In this document: positions 1 through 12,956 of the stretch, piece after piece
Numbering within the stretch: the stretch's first letter is position 1
Layout: the number at the start of each line of letters is the position of its first letter
Assembly: GCA_017562135.1 (NCBI GenBank)
Contig: QEYB01001046.1
Location: 5,208,001-5,272,000 of the forward strand
Reading direction: 5' to 3'
Source: Dipylidium caninum
Lineage: Eukaryota; Platyhelminthes; Cestoda; Cyclophyllidea; Dipylidiidae
Length of the DNA stretch: 64,000 bases
The notes under the pieces: generated by a model
Databases searched by the model: none
What the model saw: the letters and a program-made list of their open reading frames with translations, nothing else
Told to the model about the DNA's origin: nothing
Translations under genes and position numbers: made by a program

Positions 1-330
1 CACGTTAATGAATCGAATTAGGAGGCCCGAGACAGGGTCTGAGTCGAGTGCCAAACACCAAGTCTTTCGCGAAAGTGTGCCAAAGTGACTGACTATGGTC
101 CACAACCGCACATTTGCCTCAAACTTTCCGCCGAGGCGAAATCACCAATTTACCCTTCCTGATAGAGGCTACATTTTGCTCAGTTCTGTGATCAGGGCCC
201 TGGCTAACGGAAAAGCACTGCTACTTCACCTGGTGCTCAAACAGCGCCCCTTCCGCCACGTACTCTTCTGCTCAGTATCGTGCAGTGTGTGTTTAACAAA
301 TTAGTCATGTTTTTGCCCGCAAACTCTCAC

Positions 331-2032
331 CTTCTGAACCTTTAGAATGTTTGCTTCATAGGCCCTTTGAGGCTGGAGAGCTCCACCACGAGAAGGGTAC
401 AAGATCATCAGTTCTGTCGGAGAAGTTCCGCTTTGAAGACTGGGCAGTCTGGAGGGCGGCCGGCTTTCCTCGCAGTCGGAGAGGCTCGGGCTCGTACTCC
501 GCGCGGTGGCGTCCTTGCGCGACGCGTTGAGTGCATCGAGGCGGCTCTCCGTTATTTCATTCTTCAAGTGGCAAATCTCCTCCAAGTCTCTCTCGCGTTG
601 CTTTAGTCAGTGCAAATGGAATTACGGAGTCCATGATTTGGGCAACATTACAAAGCGCGCTAATTTACCGATTCCAGTTCTAGTATTCGCTGAGACTTTT
701 CTAATAGTCGTTCATCTAATAGTCGAACTTTGGATCGTTCATTCCGCTGTTCGGAGAGGCGATTCTCGAGGTCATCGCGCGCCTTAATCAACGACTCGAC
801 CTCCTCGCTAAGTTCTTGGCATCGGGTCTAAAAACGGGTGCCAGAGGGGGTAATAAAAAAGACTGCACGAAGTGTTCATGGCAACCCGACAAACCCGGTG
901 TAAAGTCTCATAAATGACTAGTGTAAAAATAACTCACAAATGCATCTATTGCTTGAGAAACCCACTTGAGTAGAGACTTACGTATTAAGATAAAGTTTAA
1001 AATTATTCATTCGGGAGGGGCCAGATAGGTGGTCACAAGGGGAACAGTTGAACAAACACTTCAATGGTGGTAAGTCCGATTCGAGCAATAAATATCCTTC
1101 AATACATAAGTCGCACCCGGTAGTACTGAGCGGATTCGAGACGCTGTTTGAGTTTCTCACAAGTGCGCTCCGATTCGCGGAGCTGAGCAACGGCCAGTTG
1201 GCCGGCGTCGGCCTCATCGCGCCAGTGTCTGGCCGCAGCCGCAGCATCCGCCAGACGTGCGCGCTCCGTGCGCAAACGGTCTGCTTCGGCACGCGCCTCG
1301 GCCAGTTGGGACTGCGCCTCTTCCAGCTGGTCCGTCTGCTCCGAACTAGGGGGAGATCGGCACTCAAATCGGACACCTGCACTGCCGATTACCCCTCAGA
1401 CGCTCGTATTTGACCGCACTTAGTGGCAAAGCTTTCGACCCAAGACCCAACCTCACTTAGGAGAAGAGGGGAATGTGGCAATTTTGCAACCCAAGACTTC
1501 AAATTCATCCATGTCTCAGCACTGTACTAACCCTTACAAATGTGGAGTTTGGCTAGAATGGGGAGGGGGGGCCTTACATGCTTGTAACTCACATCAGTAA
1601 AGATTGCTGTCTCAGTTTAACTTTAGCCTTGTTTAATTGTGCAAGGATGTCTTTCCCTTCGTCGACCCCGTTAAAGAGTTGGGTCTTCATAATTCCCAAA
1701 ACTGAGCCTGAATCTTTGTTTTCCTCCGACTCGCCTCTGTCCCTCGGTGACTTATCAGTGGATGGACGACTATCGTAACCTGTTTCAGATGTGGTCGCCG
1801 TGTCCGTCTCTACACTGAGTGGACTCTTCAGCACATCACACCCCTTCTCATTTGACTTCGTAAAGGCAACGCCAATCAGGTCCAGGGAAGACGCAAGAGA
1901 TCGGCTTCGTGAAATTTTGAGAGCATATTCTTCCTCTTGGGGCTTTTCCGTTTGAGCACTGGTGATAATGCTTCTCTTTGGCATACAGCCCGGGTCAATA
2001 TCACAGATACGATGAGTGACTTCCTCAGCTAG
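331..2032 (-). CDS. CCDC88/girdin-like coiled-coil protein, partial (four internal exons)
   Basis: Four consecutive minus-strand exons join in phase: 2032-1593, 1345-1117, 827-669 and 600-331, each with AG acceptor and GT donor. Exon 1 carries a low-complexity Ser/Thr/Glu-rich stretch, then a helix with NKAKVKLRQQ. Exon 2 is almost pure heptad coil with ARHWRDEAD, and its end joins exon 3 as QYYRTRCQELSEE. This follows the girdin/Daple pattern in which an A-R-x-x-R-D-E-x-D segment precedes Y-K-x-R-x-E-E-L. Exon 4 turns into a Ser/Pro-rich linker (PSLSDCEESRPPSRLPS). Girdin proteins are dimeric coiled-coil scaffolds with an N-terminal HOOK-type microtubule domain and link trimeric G proteins, actin and polarity. 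The HOOK domain and the C-terminus are not visible; the gene runs off the left edge and its 5' exons were not found. HOOK-family membership is the main alternative. Family assignment is from remembered motifs. Confidence 0.6.
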
Positions 2033-4790
2033 CTAAAGGACGCTTACAGTTTGGAAAATTCCTCACATAAACATACCAGAAAGTATAATTCCACCCGATT
2101 TGATAATGCTTTTCTTATGCTGTATCTCAATTCTGACGATAGTTCATGGGTTCCAGTTAAGCTGATCGCTGAGTCCGGATATTCGGTGAACTATAGAAAA
2201 GGTTAAGCAGGTTTACCGATGAAGAGGGGTTTTGAGATTAGCAGTACACAACAGTGGTCACTCACACTCGTTATAGATTGCATTATTCCTCTTTGTGTAT
2301 CAGTATTTAAATTATTCATAATATCTCGAATGTAAAATTCACGTTGTTTACACTTTATGGCAGCAAGTAACAGGAGAAGTGCGACTCGCTCAAGTTCACT
2401 TTTCGCTGAAACTAAAATAAGAATTCATGGACAGAAATTTTAATTCTCATAAGTAAGGGTGCATAAGTAGATACTGCAATATTAAAATTGAACAAATTTT
2501 GGGAAACAGTAACTCCCCATGGACAAAGTGCATAGGCAAATAAAAGAAGGACTTACGCGAAGAAGGAGAAAAAACAATGTGAAAAATGCTCGGCGGGGAA
2601 ATCATTACGAGGTGTTGCAATTCATCCTACAACCAATTACACTTCAAAAGCACAACACAACACAACTTCCACATTGACAAGGTGGAATCACTCACTATAA
2701 AAAACTCCTCTAAGTTTTTTACAAGCATTTTCCAATTTTGTAGACGAGTAAAGGAGCTTGCATTGCTTAGGAGAGGCTCAACCGCAGACCAATCATATTC
2801 AGCTCTAAATAATAATAAACTCAATTATTTAAGCGCGCAACCAGAACTCACTGAGTGCAGAAAAATTAAAAAACTACAAAAAATGTCATTGTTAGCTGCT
2901 TTGCCACATGTATTCTAAGAGAGAAACTATTTATCGGCGCATGTTCAAAAGCTCCCTCAGACATCATATCATAACAGCTACATGTGAACGTCCAATTTTT
3001 TTACTTGTGAAGGAATGGGTTAATACGATTCATTACAGTTAAATCTAAACCTACCACAACTAAATTATATAGAATCCCTACTTGAAGTACACCTACTTTC
3101 TTTGAAAAGATGGCACAGGTTCATTACGTTGTTCATAATGCATTCATAATTACTCAAGTCCTCATACTACCGTGTCTCTACCCATAAGGAAATAAAGTAA
3201 CCGGATAAAAAGCATCCTAGGTGAAACAATATCTCTACTATACGGCTGCCAGGCTTTCGGGACTCTGAGTGTATGAGACGGCTCCTGTAGACGAAGTAAT
3301 GGGCTAAGCAAATATAAATTATTAACATTCTCCCCTGAAAATAAACGCAAGCTTTAAAAAACGATTATTCAACTACAAAATACTCTTACCATTTATATAA
3401 GTTAGAATGGTAAGGCGATGAAAAAGGGATATGACAAGTGGAAGCTTACATTTTGCAGAAAACCTTATTAAGGAATATGCCATCTGTAAAATCTTTCAAT
3501 TGGATATCACAATCACCGGTCCAAAATGACGCACACCATATTAGAATGTCTGAATCCAAGAAGGTTTTCATTGTTCATGAGTCTTAATAATTGTATAAAA
3601 ATAGGGCGCCTCGGCGGCCGCCACAATTCGCAAAACACGCGGGTTGACAATGACCTTACAATTATAAACTAAACTGAATTATATAAACAATAATTGTGGT
3701 GATTTGGCTTCTTTAACATGTCTATTTGTTTATTTATTAATTGACTGTAAATTTTTTAATTGCTATAATTTTGTTAGTTGAGAGCAGCGTTGTTAAGGCT
3801 AGTCTGACTTAACTACATTTATGGTAAAATTAACTCGCCCCTATATTTTGCATTATGAGGTAACGACGGCTTTATAGCCACTACCTTACTTAAGACTACA
3901 ATTATTGACTTCAGCGAAACCAAATTTGTAGCTTAACCAATAAACTCTTACACCGCGAATCAATTCATAAGAAACCGCATGGGCTAATCACATTTCACTT
4001 ACGGAGTTCTAGAAACTTAAAGACACTAAGCCCAAACAAACAACAAGTTATAGCTGCCGTGTCAAGAATCATCGGCCAACAAAGCCTATGAATGATTCAC
4101 TGCGCCTGGAAGCATTCCATGACCTACAATGCATACGCCTCTGTACGGATGACGCCCGCCCACTCCGGCTCAAATATCTCTCCTATTTAGCGAAGAATTG
4201 GCTCCTACCAGCCTGATGTGGTTTTGATATCTACTCGCCTGCCTAAGTGATGATATATTTTACTACAGATCTAGTAGAACTGCGGATTATAAGAAGTTGG
4301 CACCTCTTAAATACACATTTGAAAGAAACAGAGCTACGCAAAACATGAAAATCACTTCCAACACGGATGTCATGTTCCGACTTGTCATTCAAATACACTT
4401 GCAAATACGCGGTGACCTTGGCGCGCACAAATCAGGACACCACCAGATAATAAAGTCAGTGGAGTTCTACTAACATCATAAATTGTATGATAAGTTCACC
4501 AAAAAAGGAAACATTACAAATGAGACCGGAACAGACCAGCTTCAAATATCTCATTACAAATAAGCTATAGAAGTGGGGTTGTTACCTTGACAGCTCAATT
4601 ACTAATATAACAACTGAAACTAAACACATGTTGCATTGCTCAAAGTCACCACTGTTTAGACAAGTCTGTCTTAGTACACAATCTTTCCATTTAATTGAAG
4701 TTATAAAAAAACGATGTAAACAAAGATTGGCGTAGTAAATGTACAAAGACACAAAAGCTAAATGAGATGTTGTAGAAAGTGCATTAAGAT
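2033..4790. other. gap between the girdin-like gene and the MATE gene
   Basis: AT-rich sequence with only short, unconvincing ORFs on both strands. The missing 5' exons (HOOK domain) of the girdin-like gene could lie here, but I could not place any with matching phase. A somewhat GC-richer patch at about 4080-4220 looks unlike its surroundings and might be part of a dispersed repeat. Confidence 0.5.
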
Positions 4791-7700
4791 TTACCTAGTT
4801 AGATAAGCAGAAAGGAGGAAATTCTTACAAAATTCACCCTTGGGCTTCTTAACTGTTTGGTTTTGGCACACATGCACCCAGTATGGAGTTTTGTAGAATA
4901 GTCGATACCATAAATTACAAACCAGAAATAGGAAAATTACTATAAGCAAGCCGATGCGCAATCGAATTTTTGCGCAGTCTGCTCGACGGATCTTCAAGTG
5001 ATGTGGCTCATCATCTACGGACGCCTGCAATTTTAGTAAAGCGAACCAGTCGGAATTGTTGTGTTGCAAGTCTTCTGAAGTTACAAGAATAGTAAAGCAC
5101 AACACTAGCGTGTGACATTAACTAACAATAAAAATTTTGTGCAGAATGTCTGAAGACAACACCTATAGAAATAGCGAATAATTTTGGTATTGCTCGGACG
5201 CTTTTACATGCAAAATTATTAAAATTAGAATAAAGGCATTTCAGTCGCCCGAAATTCCCCAATACCAGTGCAAAAATGAACAGAAAAAGAAGTAATTGTG
5301 TTTATTCGATGCGAAACAGTCTTTTAAAGACAAAAGGGTTAACCCTAACTAGTAATAGATGAATACTTTCTGCATTCACTTAAAATATATAGGCACGTCG
5401 GTGCTTAACACAGGCAACTACAAAAAGCCAGTGCCCATTGCGAACGGAGACGGAATTTATCAGTTCTAAGCTTCAAGTGCATCAAAAATGCAATCTCAAA
5501 AGGCAGAGATGGGATCCTAAACGCAATGTGTACCATTTCTAAAATGCGTTTTAGTATCTGCTCACCTTCATATCCATTTCTGACACCGTAATTTCTACGA
5601 ATGTTGCATAAAGCCTACAAACAAAGTAAGCAACATTCAGAGGAAAATACAAACCAATGAGGGATGTGATTGTCCTGTTTACGAGCAAAACAGATTGTTG
5701 CTCAAGGGCTAAGGAACTCAACAGACTTCCATATAAAATCGCACTCTCTTCTTCAATCATTATCAAACATGAAGTAACAATCACCACCAAAATAAGCTAT
5801 TTCTAGTGGGATGAAGATCCTAAACATCCAAAAATCATTCGGAATGGACCATGGTCAGGAAATGTAGTGGGGTGTCATCACAGGAGGTAAAGGTTATAAG
5901 ATAACGGTACCCTTCTGGATTGTTCCTTCCAATCTGTACGAAGAGCAATAAAGGTGTAAAAGCAGTCGGTTAGGAAAAAACCGGTGGCAAGTCCTATCCA
6001 CATTCCTAAAAATCAAACACATTTAAAGAGGGGTTGACTACTCAAATAAGCATGATACTTGGGCTTGATCAGTATATATTTTAAGCATCTCAATGAGATA
6101 ATGCTGAAGTCGGGCAAATCTACATATTAGCAATAACCTCTGAAACAGGTCATTTACTGGCCACTCTTGTTCCTGTCTACCAGTGAAAATATAAAAGGCC
6201 ATACTGGTTAGAGTGTGCACACTTGCAAAGGCCGACGTAGATCGACACCAAAACCTATAATCACGCTCATCGAAATTGCGCCAATTTGAAAAATTTAATG
6301 GTGTGCGGAAACGCCTTGTACATGATTTATGAATATAACTATAAGCGGTGCAGTAACAGATAAAAGAATTCCTGATCTTTTGCGAATCGGCAGATCGTTG
6401 TACAAGTAAGTTTGGGCAAGAATACGAGAAGCATTTCATGTTGACAACTTGCCGATAATCCCAAACTCTAGCCTATAAGTCAGAAGAAGGCCCAATGGCA
6501 GGCCAACGATGTAGTAACCAAAGAATATCGCAATTGCACCCAGAGTTTGTCGTCCACAGGCCAATAAAACGGCTTCCGAAACACCCTTAAAGTAAAAAAG
6601 AAAGTTAAAATGAAGCGATTCAGATTTACGGGCATAATGTAGGCTCCTAAACAACGTGAACTGACAGTGCTTGAATGTATGTTGATAAGTTTGATTTTCA
6701 TTTTTTAAAAAGGATGGCAAAACACCTGTACGAGGAAGGTGCAAAGCAAGCATTAAAAAGTATGATGCACTAAGAAACTAGTGTAATTCACATTAAAACA
6801 CCCTAAGTTCGACGGAGTATGTCCGAAGTAGGTTTTGCTGTAGACAACCGGAGGGGCTCATACCTGCCCGACCAAAGAAATGGGATAAGAAGCAAAGAGT
6901 GGACAATGCGCATGCGGTTCGACAGGGTAATAAGCGCAAAGTGAAGTAGTCAATTAGAAGGTAAAATTACAGATATTAATGAAATCTCCCGCAGTTCATC
7001 CATAGCTACCAATAATATAAAATTAGGGGAAAAAATGAGAAAGTCAACAGTTTCACTTTTAGGACATGAAGTAGTTAATTCACTCAAGGCAAAAGTAGGC
7101 AACAGGTATGACAAATGGTACAATGGCATAGAGTTCGTAAAATGATTACTACTTTAGTGGTGACTTGGACTTACGCCCAGACCTTCACAAAACTGGAAGA
7201 CAAGAAGCATAGGGAGCAGTTTCACAGCCTCATCGGTTACTTCTCTAAAAACGCGAAATGAAAGGATAGATGAATAAATGGAAAGCAAATTGACCGTGTT
7301 TACCGCCGATGGTGAATTTTACGAGGGTCGTCATACTGCTGCGCATAAAGGACATCGGATACATCGGCCGGACTTGTGGAATACAGTCGAGGGTATACCC
7401 GAGTAGTGACTATGTCCCAAGTTTTTGTCAAAATTATTTAGTACGTAACGAATTATGGAATTACACAAGCTGTTAATGAAACTCATACTCAGAGAAAAGT
7501 CACTGTTGCCCAAAAATTTAGAGAAACCTTGGAATAGATTCTCTCTCAAACCGAAATAACTACAACAAAGACAAGTCACTCGAGTAAGGTTCACATTTAA
7601 AAATGGGGCACATATAAATAATCCAAACGGTTTTTACTCGCTAAATTATACGAATTTGCCAGAATAAAAAACTGTTGGATAAACACATTTCTAAATAAGA

Positions 7701-10700
7701 TAAGATGATAAGAATAAGTTTGGATGTTACCTACTTGTCAGTGGTAAAGAGATAGGGTATTCTGTGGCGTAACAAGACGACAGGTAGTGCAGTTATGACG
7801 ACGACGCCAACTAGCAAAGGAAAGCGAAGAAAACTATAGTGCCATGAGAAATATTCGTGGCAGCATTAGAGGAAAATGTCGAAAGTAGAAGAAAAAATAC
7901 AAATTAATAATGACATGAAATAGATATCACCTGCTGTATTTAAAGAACTTGAGTGAGAAAGCAATTAGGTGAGGGCTTACATATCGAGACAAGGGCAGTT
8001 ATGTAGGTGTGTTTTGCCCCCTGAGGATCAAAGGCACCCAGCCCTTGGCCAACTCGCACGTTTACCGCAGTGCAAATTCCCAAAGGAATCTTAAAAATAA
8101 TAAAATTTGAGGTTATTGAGAAAGTTAAAGCAGTTACGCCGATTAACTGTCAAAAGTATTATAATGGCAGCATGGCATAATAAAGCTTCGTAAGAGAGAA
8201 TTAAGAAAGTGATTAGAAAATCACTAAAGAGAGAAATTGCAGGCAGATGTGTGTGAGTAGCACTTTTGTTTCCTAGCAACCATTTGCCTTAAGAGAATCA
8301 ACTAAATGCAGGCGATAGGAGTGGGATAACTTTTGGAAATAAGTGAAAAGATTTAGAATTGTGAGTTTTAGATATTGATGTTTCGCTCTTAACAATAAGT
8401 ACTTAGAGGGACAGGACAAAACTGAAAATATAGGAATGTACAATTTAGATGAAAAAAAACCACCCGGATAACATTTATGAATGCATATGGAAGTTGATTT
8501 GAAGATATAGGGACTAAACGCTTAGGAGTGAATCAAATTACCAATTTTATTACATCAGCTATGAGATGAACCGCGTCTTCAAACAACCATTTGTGAGTGA
8601 GAGTTTTAAGGTAAACATTTTCTCACCATATAAATGAAAGACTGGATTTGAAAAACGATTGCTTGAGCTCCCAACACAGCGTCACTTATTGTCCCTAGAA
8701 CAAGAATATCTACACTATGATCATTGTAAGACTTATTATTTTACTTAGTTATTCGCCGAATGCCTGGTTCATGCTAAATGCTGTCGTAAGATCACTAATT
8801 CGACATAAACGTGAAGCGAAAATATTTACTTGCAAGCGCCTCACTCTCATTTGCCTGAAACGCGTAATCGACATTCCCGGAAGGAATAACATGAAACAGT
8901 GCAATACTGAGAAACGCAATAAAAATAACCCTATGCACTGAATTACGAAAAAGGCACATCTACCACATGCACACGGACTTATCCACGAGAGAGGAAGTCC
9001 ATCAAAGTACCCCTGGTGGTGCGACAATGAACTTAAATCTTCCACCAAGTGTAAATCCAAACAGAAATAAGTTAATCCCACAAGACAAGCTAATTTAACA
9101 TAAGTGTAATTTTTTTGTAAATAAGATAAGGGGACTGAGACCTCAGCAACATCAAAGGCAAACATAAGGAATCAATTGCCAACCAAAAATATTCGCATAA
9201 ATGATAAACATACATATATCGTTAGTAAGCATAAAGAATTCAGCAAAATCGCACTTAGATGACGAATTTTGACATAAAAATTGTTGAGAATTAGTAGATA
9301 TTTTAATGCCTAGAAAATGACAAACCATAACGTTTACCGTTTGCAACCTGTGGAAATAACTATTTGACTCAGTACTTCTATCAACTGTAACAGTATAATT
9401 TTGGAAAGTAAACCAAGAAATAAGTACAAGGATCTTCTGACTAAGAAGTACCTGCAATGAAGGTGCTGAGTTCAAGACACCACTCTTCAAATGCGATCAT
9501 AAAGATACCCGGTACTCCAAGTTTAAAGAATATCCCCCATTCGGACATCGCAGCGGTAAAATCCCACCCTAAATAACGAATGAATATAAGAGCCCATAGC
9601 AGAAAGTTGTGAAAAGATATGAGCGGCCAATTACGAAGTATGCGACTGAGGAGTCCGAAGAGGTAGAAAAAAATCAAAAAGATACCCCGATAAAACGTAC
9701 AATACTCTATAGCAGTTTAGTGACAATAAAACAGTAAGTAACGAAATCTCAGTAAAAAAATGTGAAAGTACAGATGGAATGTTGGATTTATGTTCAAAGA
9801 ATTATATGTAAAACGACGGTGAATAGATAAGTGAAATAAAAAAGGGATTAAAATCAGCAATGTTGACATCCACCTTGGCTCGGGTAATACGGAGGCAAAT
9901 TTACGAAAAACTAGTAAATGTCACTAGAATCTATAAAACGAGATTTCCCCATTTTTTCTGAAGAACGCATAGGTCGTAAGGTAAAGGGGATATAATAGGT
10001 AGTAAAACAAATTTTGGTCCAACAGATGCACATTTAAGAAAGGAATTCAAGTAAAAAGTATTGGAGCTCACCGGTCCAAGTTTCCGAGTAAATCCGGTAG
10101 ATGAAGATGTACAAAACTTCGCACACAAGCATTACGACAAATGAAAGCGAAAGAAAGCAAGCGGAAGCCCTGAAAAATAAGTTTTATGCGGCCCTGTTGT
10201 ATGCCACTAAACATGACAGGACGTGTTATAGTATGATAATGTTGATACCATAGAGAGCAATATAAAGCAAATATAAAAACTATTTGCGTGGGCAAATTAC
10301 GACAGTCTGCAGATGAGAGTAAAAAGAAATACCAAAACGTTGACGATACCGAGATGGCTATGAGAACACAAACCTGAGTCCAAGCCCCAGTTTGTAAACC
10401 GCAGGTTGAGTTAAAACTGTAAAGATTGTCCCTGCACAGGTAGAAATCATCATGGGGCGGACAAAGTTTTGGCTCATTAAGTAGCGAGAAAGCGTCATAA
10501 AGAGGAAGTCACACTGAAAATGAAATGGCGCAAAATAAAGTCGTGGCTTTGAAGCAATAAAAATAAGACAATTGAAAACCCCCGAAAATGCAGCCATTTG
10601 TTGCCAATAATGATATAAAATATAAATGTTAGAACAAGACTATGATTTGTGTAAGCTGATGACACAAAAGCTAAAAATGCCGTCCATATTAACAAAATGT

Positions 10701-12956
10701 GAGTTCTTGTTTAGCGTTACTAAAGGAGTGAAAAGGAGCGAAACATCAGCTTTATGTACTACATTTAGTGGATGGGGACTCCATGACTACTGCTTGGGTA
10801 TCGCATAAACATGCAAAAAATTCCGACATTAATTGGATGTTGATATTTCGATCGTTGAAAACATGAGAGAAAATTCAAAGCGCATAAACATCACCTAAGT
10901 CTGGTACACAAAATCCGGCACTTACGTAGAGTCCGGGAAGAAAACATAGGATGTATTCAGCCGCCAATCTGAAATACGCACAACGAGTAACACCACTTGA
11001 AGCAACCAATTAATTCCCATTACTCATTAACCAACACGAGTTTCATCCAATATAGTCATTTAGCCATGGGTTTGAAGGCCACTACCTCCGTTTTCTTGAT
11101 CCATTCTTAAGCCCAACCTCCAAACATGCTTGTTAAACACTGATAAACGCGATTCTAATGGCGAAGATTTGTAGATTTAAATAAAGATTGTATGTTAAAT
11201 GTTCAAAATGACTTAATAAAACCAACCGAAGGGGTGCTTAGAAATTATTTGAAGAATTTCTCCGATTGATAAATATTAAGAAGGAAAAATGATGAAGTCC
11301 CGCACGGATAATATGTCTAAAGGGGCTTACGATGAAATGAGAGGATCTTGTTTAGCCATCAGTAGCAAACTTTCGATGTTGAGATGAACGCAGGCCAGTG
11401 TAATGAATATCAGTGTCATTATGACCAGAGCTAAAGAGAATGAGACGAGCCTGAAAGTTTTTGAAGCAGTTTATACAGTTGCACATAACCAATTGTTCTC
11501 CTGATTACAATTATAATGCAAGTAGTGAACGGCAACACGTGATGTAAAGAGTGGGTCTGCACAAGACTTCATAATTGTGTCACAAAACATTTGTAACATA
11601 TGCAGGATGAAATCTCTTTAACCCATAGTTATGACAAATTAGGAAATTAACATAGATCTAGCATTTCTATAAATTTTATTTTTCCAATGACCTCAGCAAC
11701 GAGTTGAATGATGGTCAGCGGATATAATCACATTAAGGACGCTGTGGTATGCCAATTAATAAATCTTCAATGAGAAAAAAGTGAACCTTAACAATATGAA
11801 TCCGGAGAAAAGATAACGAATAAAGCAAAGGCTGAAGTTAGCTGTTCAGCTGATTTCTTCGGACAACAAATAGGACAATGTAAATATGAAAATAATATAC
11901 CTCGTTGCAGAATCGTTCCCATAAACCTCCTTTTAGAACTGCCATAAGTCTAAATAAAAACAAAAATCACAAACAAAAACGCGATCTAATATCTATGGTT
12001 AGATTACAGGAGTACGAAAGTTCAGGTAACCAGCCGAGTTATTCTGGAGAAGCAAATAACTGATACACCGAAAAAAAGGTTAGAATCAAGTAAAAAGGTT
12101 ACAAAAGTGCTTGACTGACATGAAATTAAGGAAATTAAGTCCCTTTGTCACACTGTGGAATGATTGAAAAGAGTTAACGAGCCAAAAATTTCGACACAAA
12201 ATGACCAGATTGTTTAACATTAACGCAACAAACCTGACTGAAGAGGGTTTCAAAAGCTGTTGAAAATCCCATATCTATACAAAGTCCAAGTACGTTTATT
12301 ACCTAGAAACAAAAAGATATTAGTTACTTCCAGGAGATTCCATGAGATATTTATATACAGATAAAACAATATTGATCAATATGGAATTACAGGTGGAGAG
12401 GGTAAATCTTTCAGGTGAACAGTGTTAATGGGTGCAGTGTTTAGTAATTTCGACGATACGGATGATTAAGTAGCTGCAACTACTTAATGTAATGAAAAAG
12501 GAAACAATAAAAGCGTACACCTCTAATTTGTAGTGGACGCAGGCAAGAAGTAACAGACACAGGATTTTTATAATTAAGGCATAAGCTACTCTTACGGTGC
12601 TAGCTAAAGAAGCTGCGTCAAGTTCCTCTCGACTGAAGTGTCCGCAAATCATTATACTTAGGAAGGGGCAGATAAATCGGAGGAATTGCGTCAACGTCTA
12701 TAGTATAAATCGAAAGGCCATTCAAATTGACATAATTATTGCGTTAATAGTAATCACGACAAGCGCATTCAACACGAAACTGTATGAGACAATATCTAAA
12801 TGGCAAAACTCGAACATTTCTTCGAAAAGTTGATACAAATAAATATATATAAATCGATGAGAGTTGGTGGTATACCCCCCTTACCAAAGGACATGCCAGT
12901 GTTATTAAACTTCGCAATTCCTCAAAATAGCTGATAGAATTGAGTGGTATATGCAT
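4791..12956 (-). CDS. MATE family multidrug/organic cation efflux transporter
   Basis: About 17 exons, in transcript order: 12956-12885, 12697-12596, 12302-12234, 11929-11901, 11450-11331, 10968-10926, 10513-10374, 10169-10072, 9568-9452, 8576-8542 (tentative), 8089-7981, 7833-7735, 7244-7175, 6585-6453, 6005-5911, 5614-5566 and 5074-4791 (TAA). MATE hallmarks appear in order: FEELRSLITLACPL, CGHFSREELDAASLA, INVLGLCIDMG, EYILCFLPGLY, W-G-W and EWGIFFKLGVPG, IPLGICTAVNVRVG, LFTTDKEVTDEAV, GRQTLGAI then YYIVGLPLG, and GMWIGLATGFF. A final basic-flanked helix (IRLRIGLLIVIFLF) matches the extra C-terminal TM of animal MATEs. Length is about 554 aa versus about 570 in human MATE1. These are plasma-membrane H+/cation antiporters. 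Two weak points: the segment between TFIA and IPLG is about 15 residues short, and the 8089-7981 to 7833-7735 junction is one nucleotide out of phase. Intron 6452-6006 is GC-AG. Exon 4 is only 29 nt. Confidence 0.88.

Noticed and set aside
978..1382. 134-codon minus-strand ORF
   Set aside because: It overlaps the girdin-like exon 1345-1117 in another frame; the other frame gives a clean heptad coil with splice sites.
8828..8904. Exon-like minus-strand segment in the MATE gene reading LFLPGMSITRF
   Set aside because: It resembles the MATE P-x-G-x-S motif, but the true copy with the VRVG signature is at 8089-7981, and using this one breaks order.
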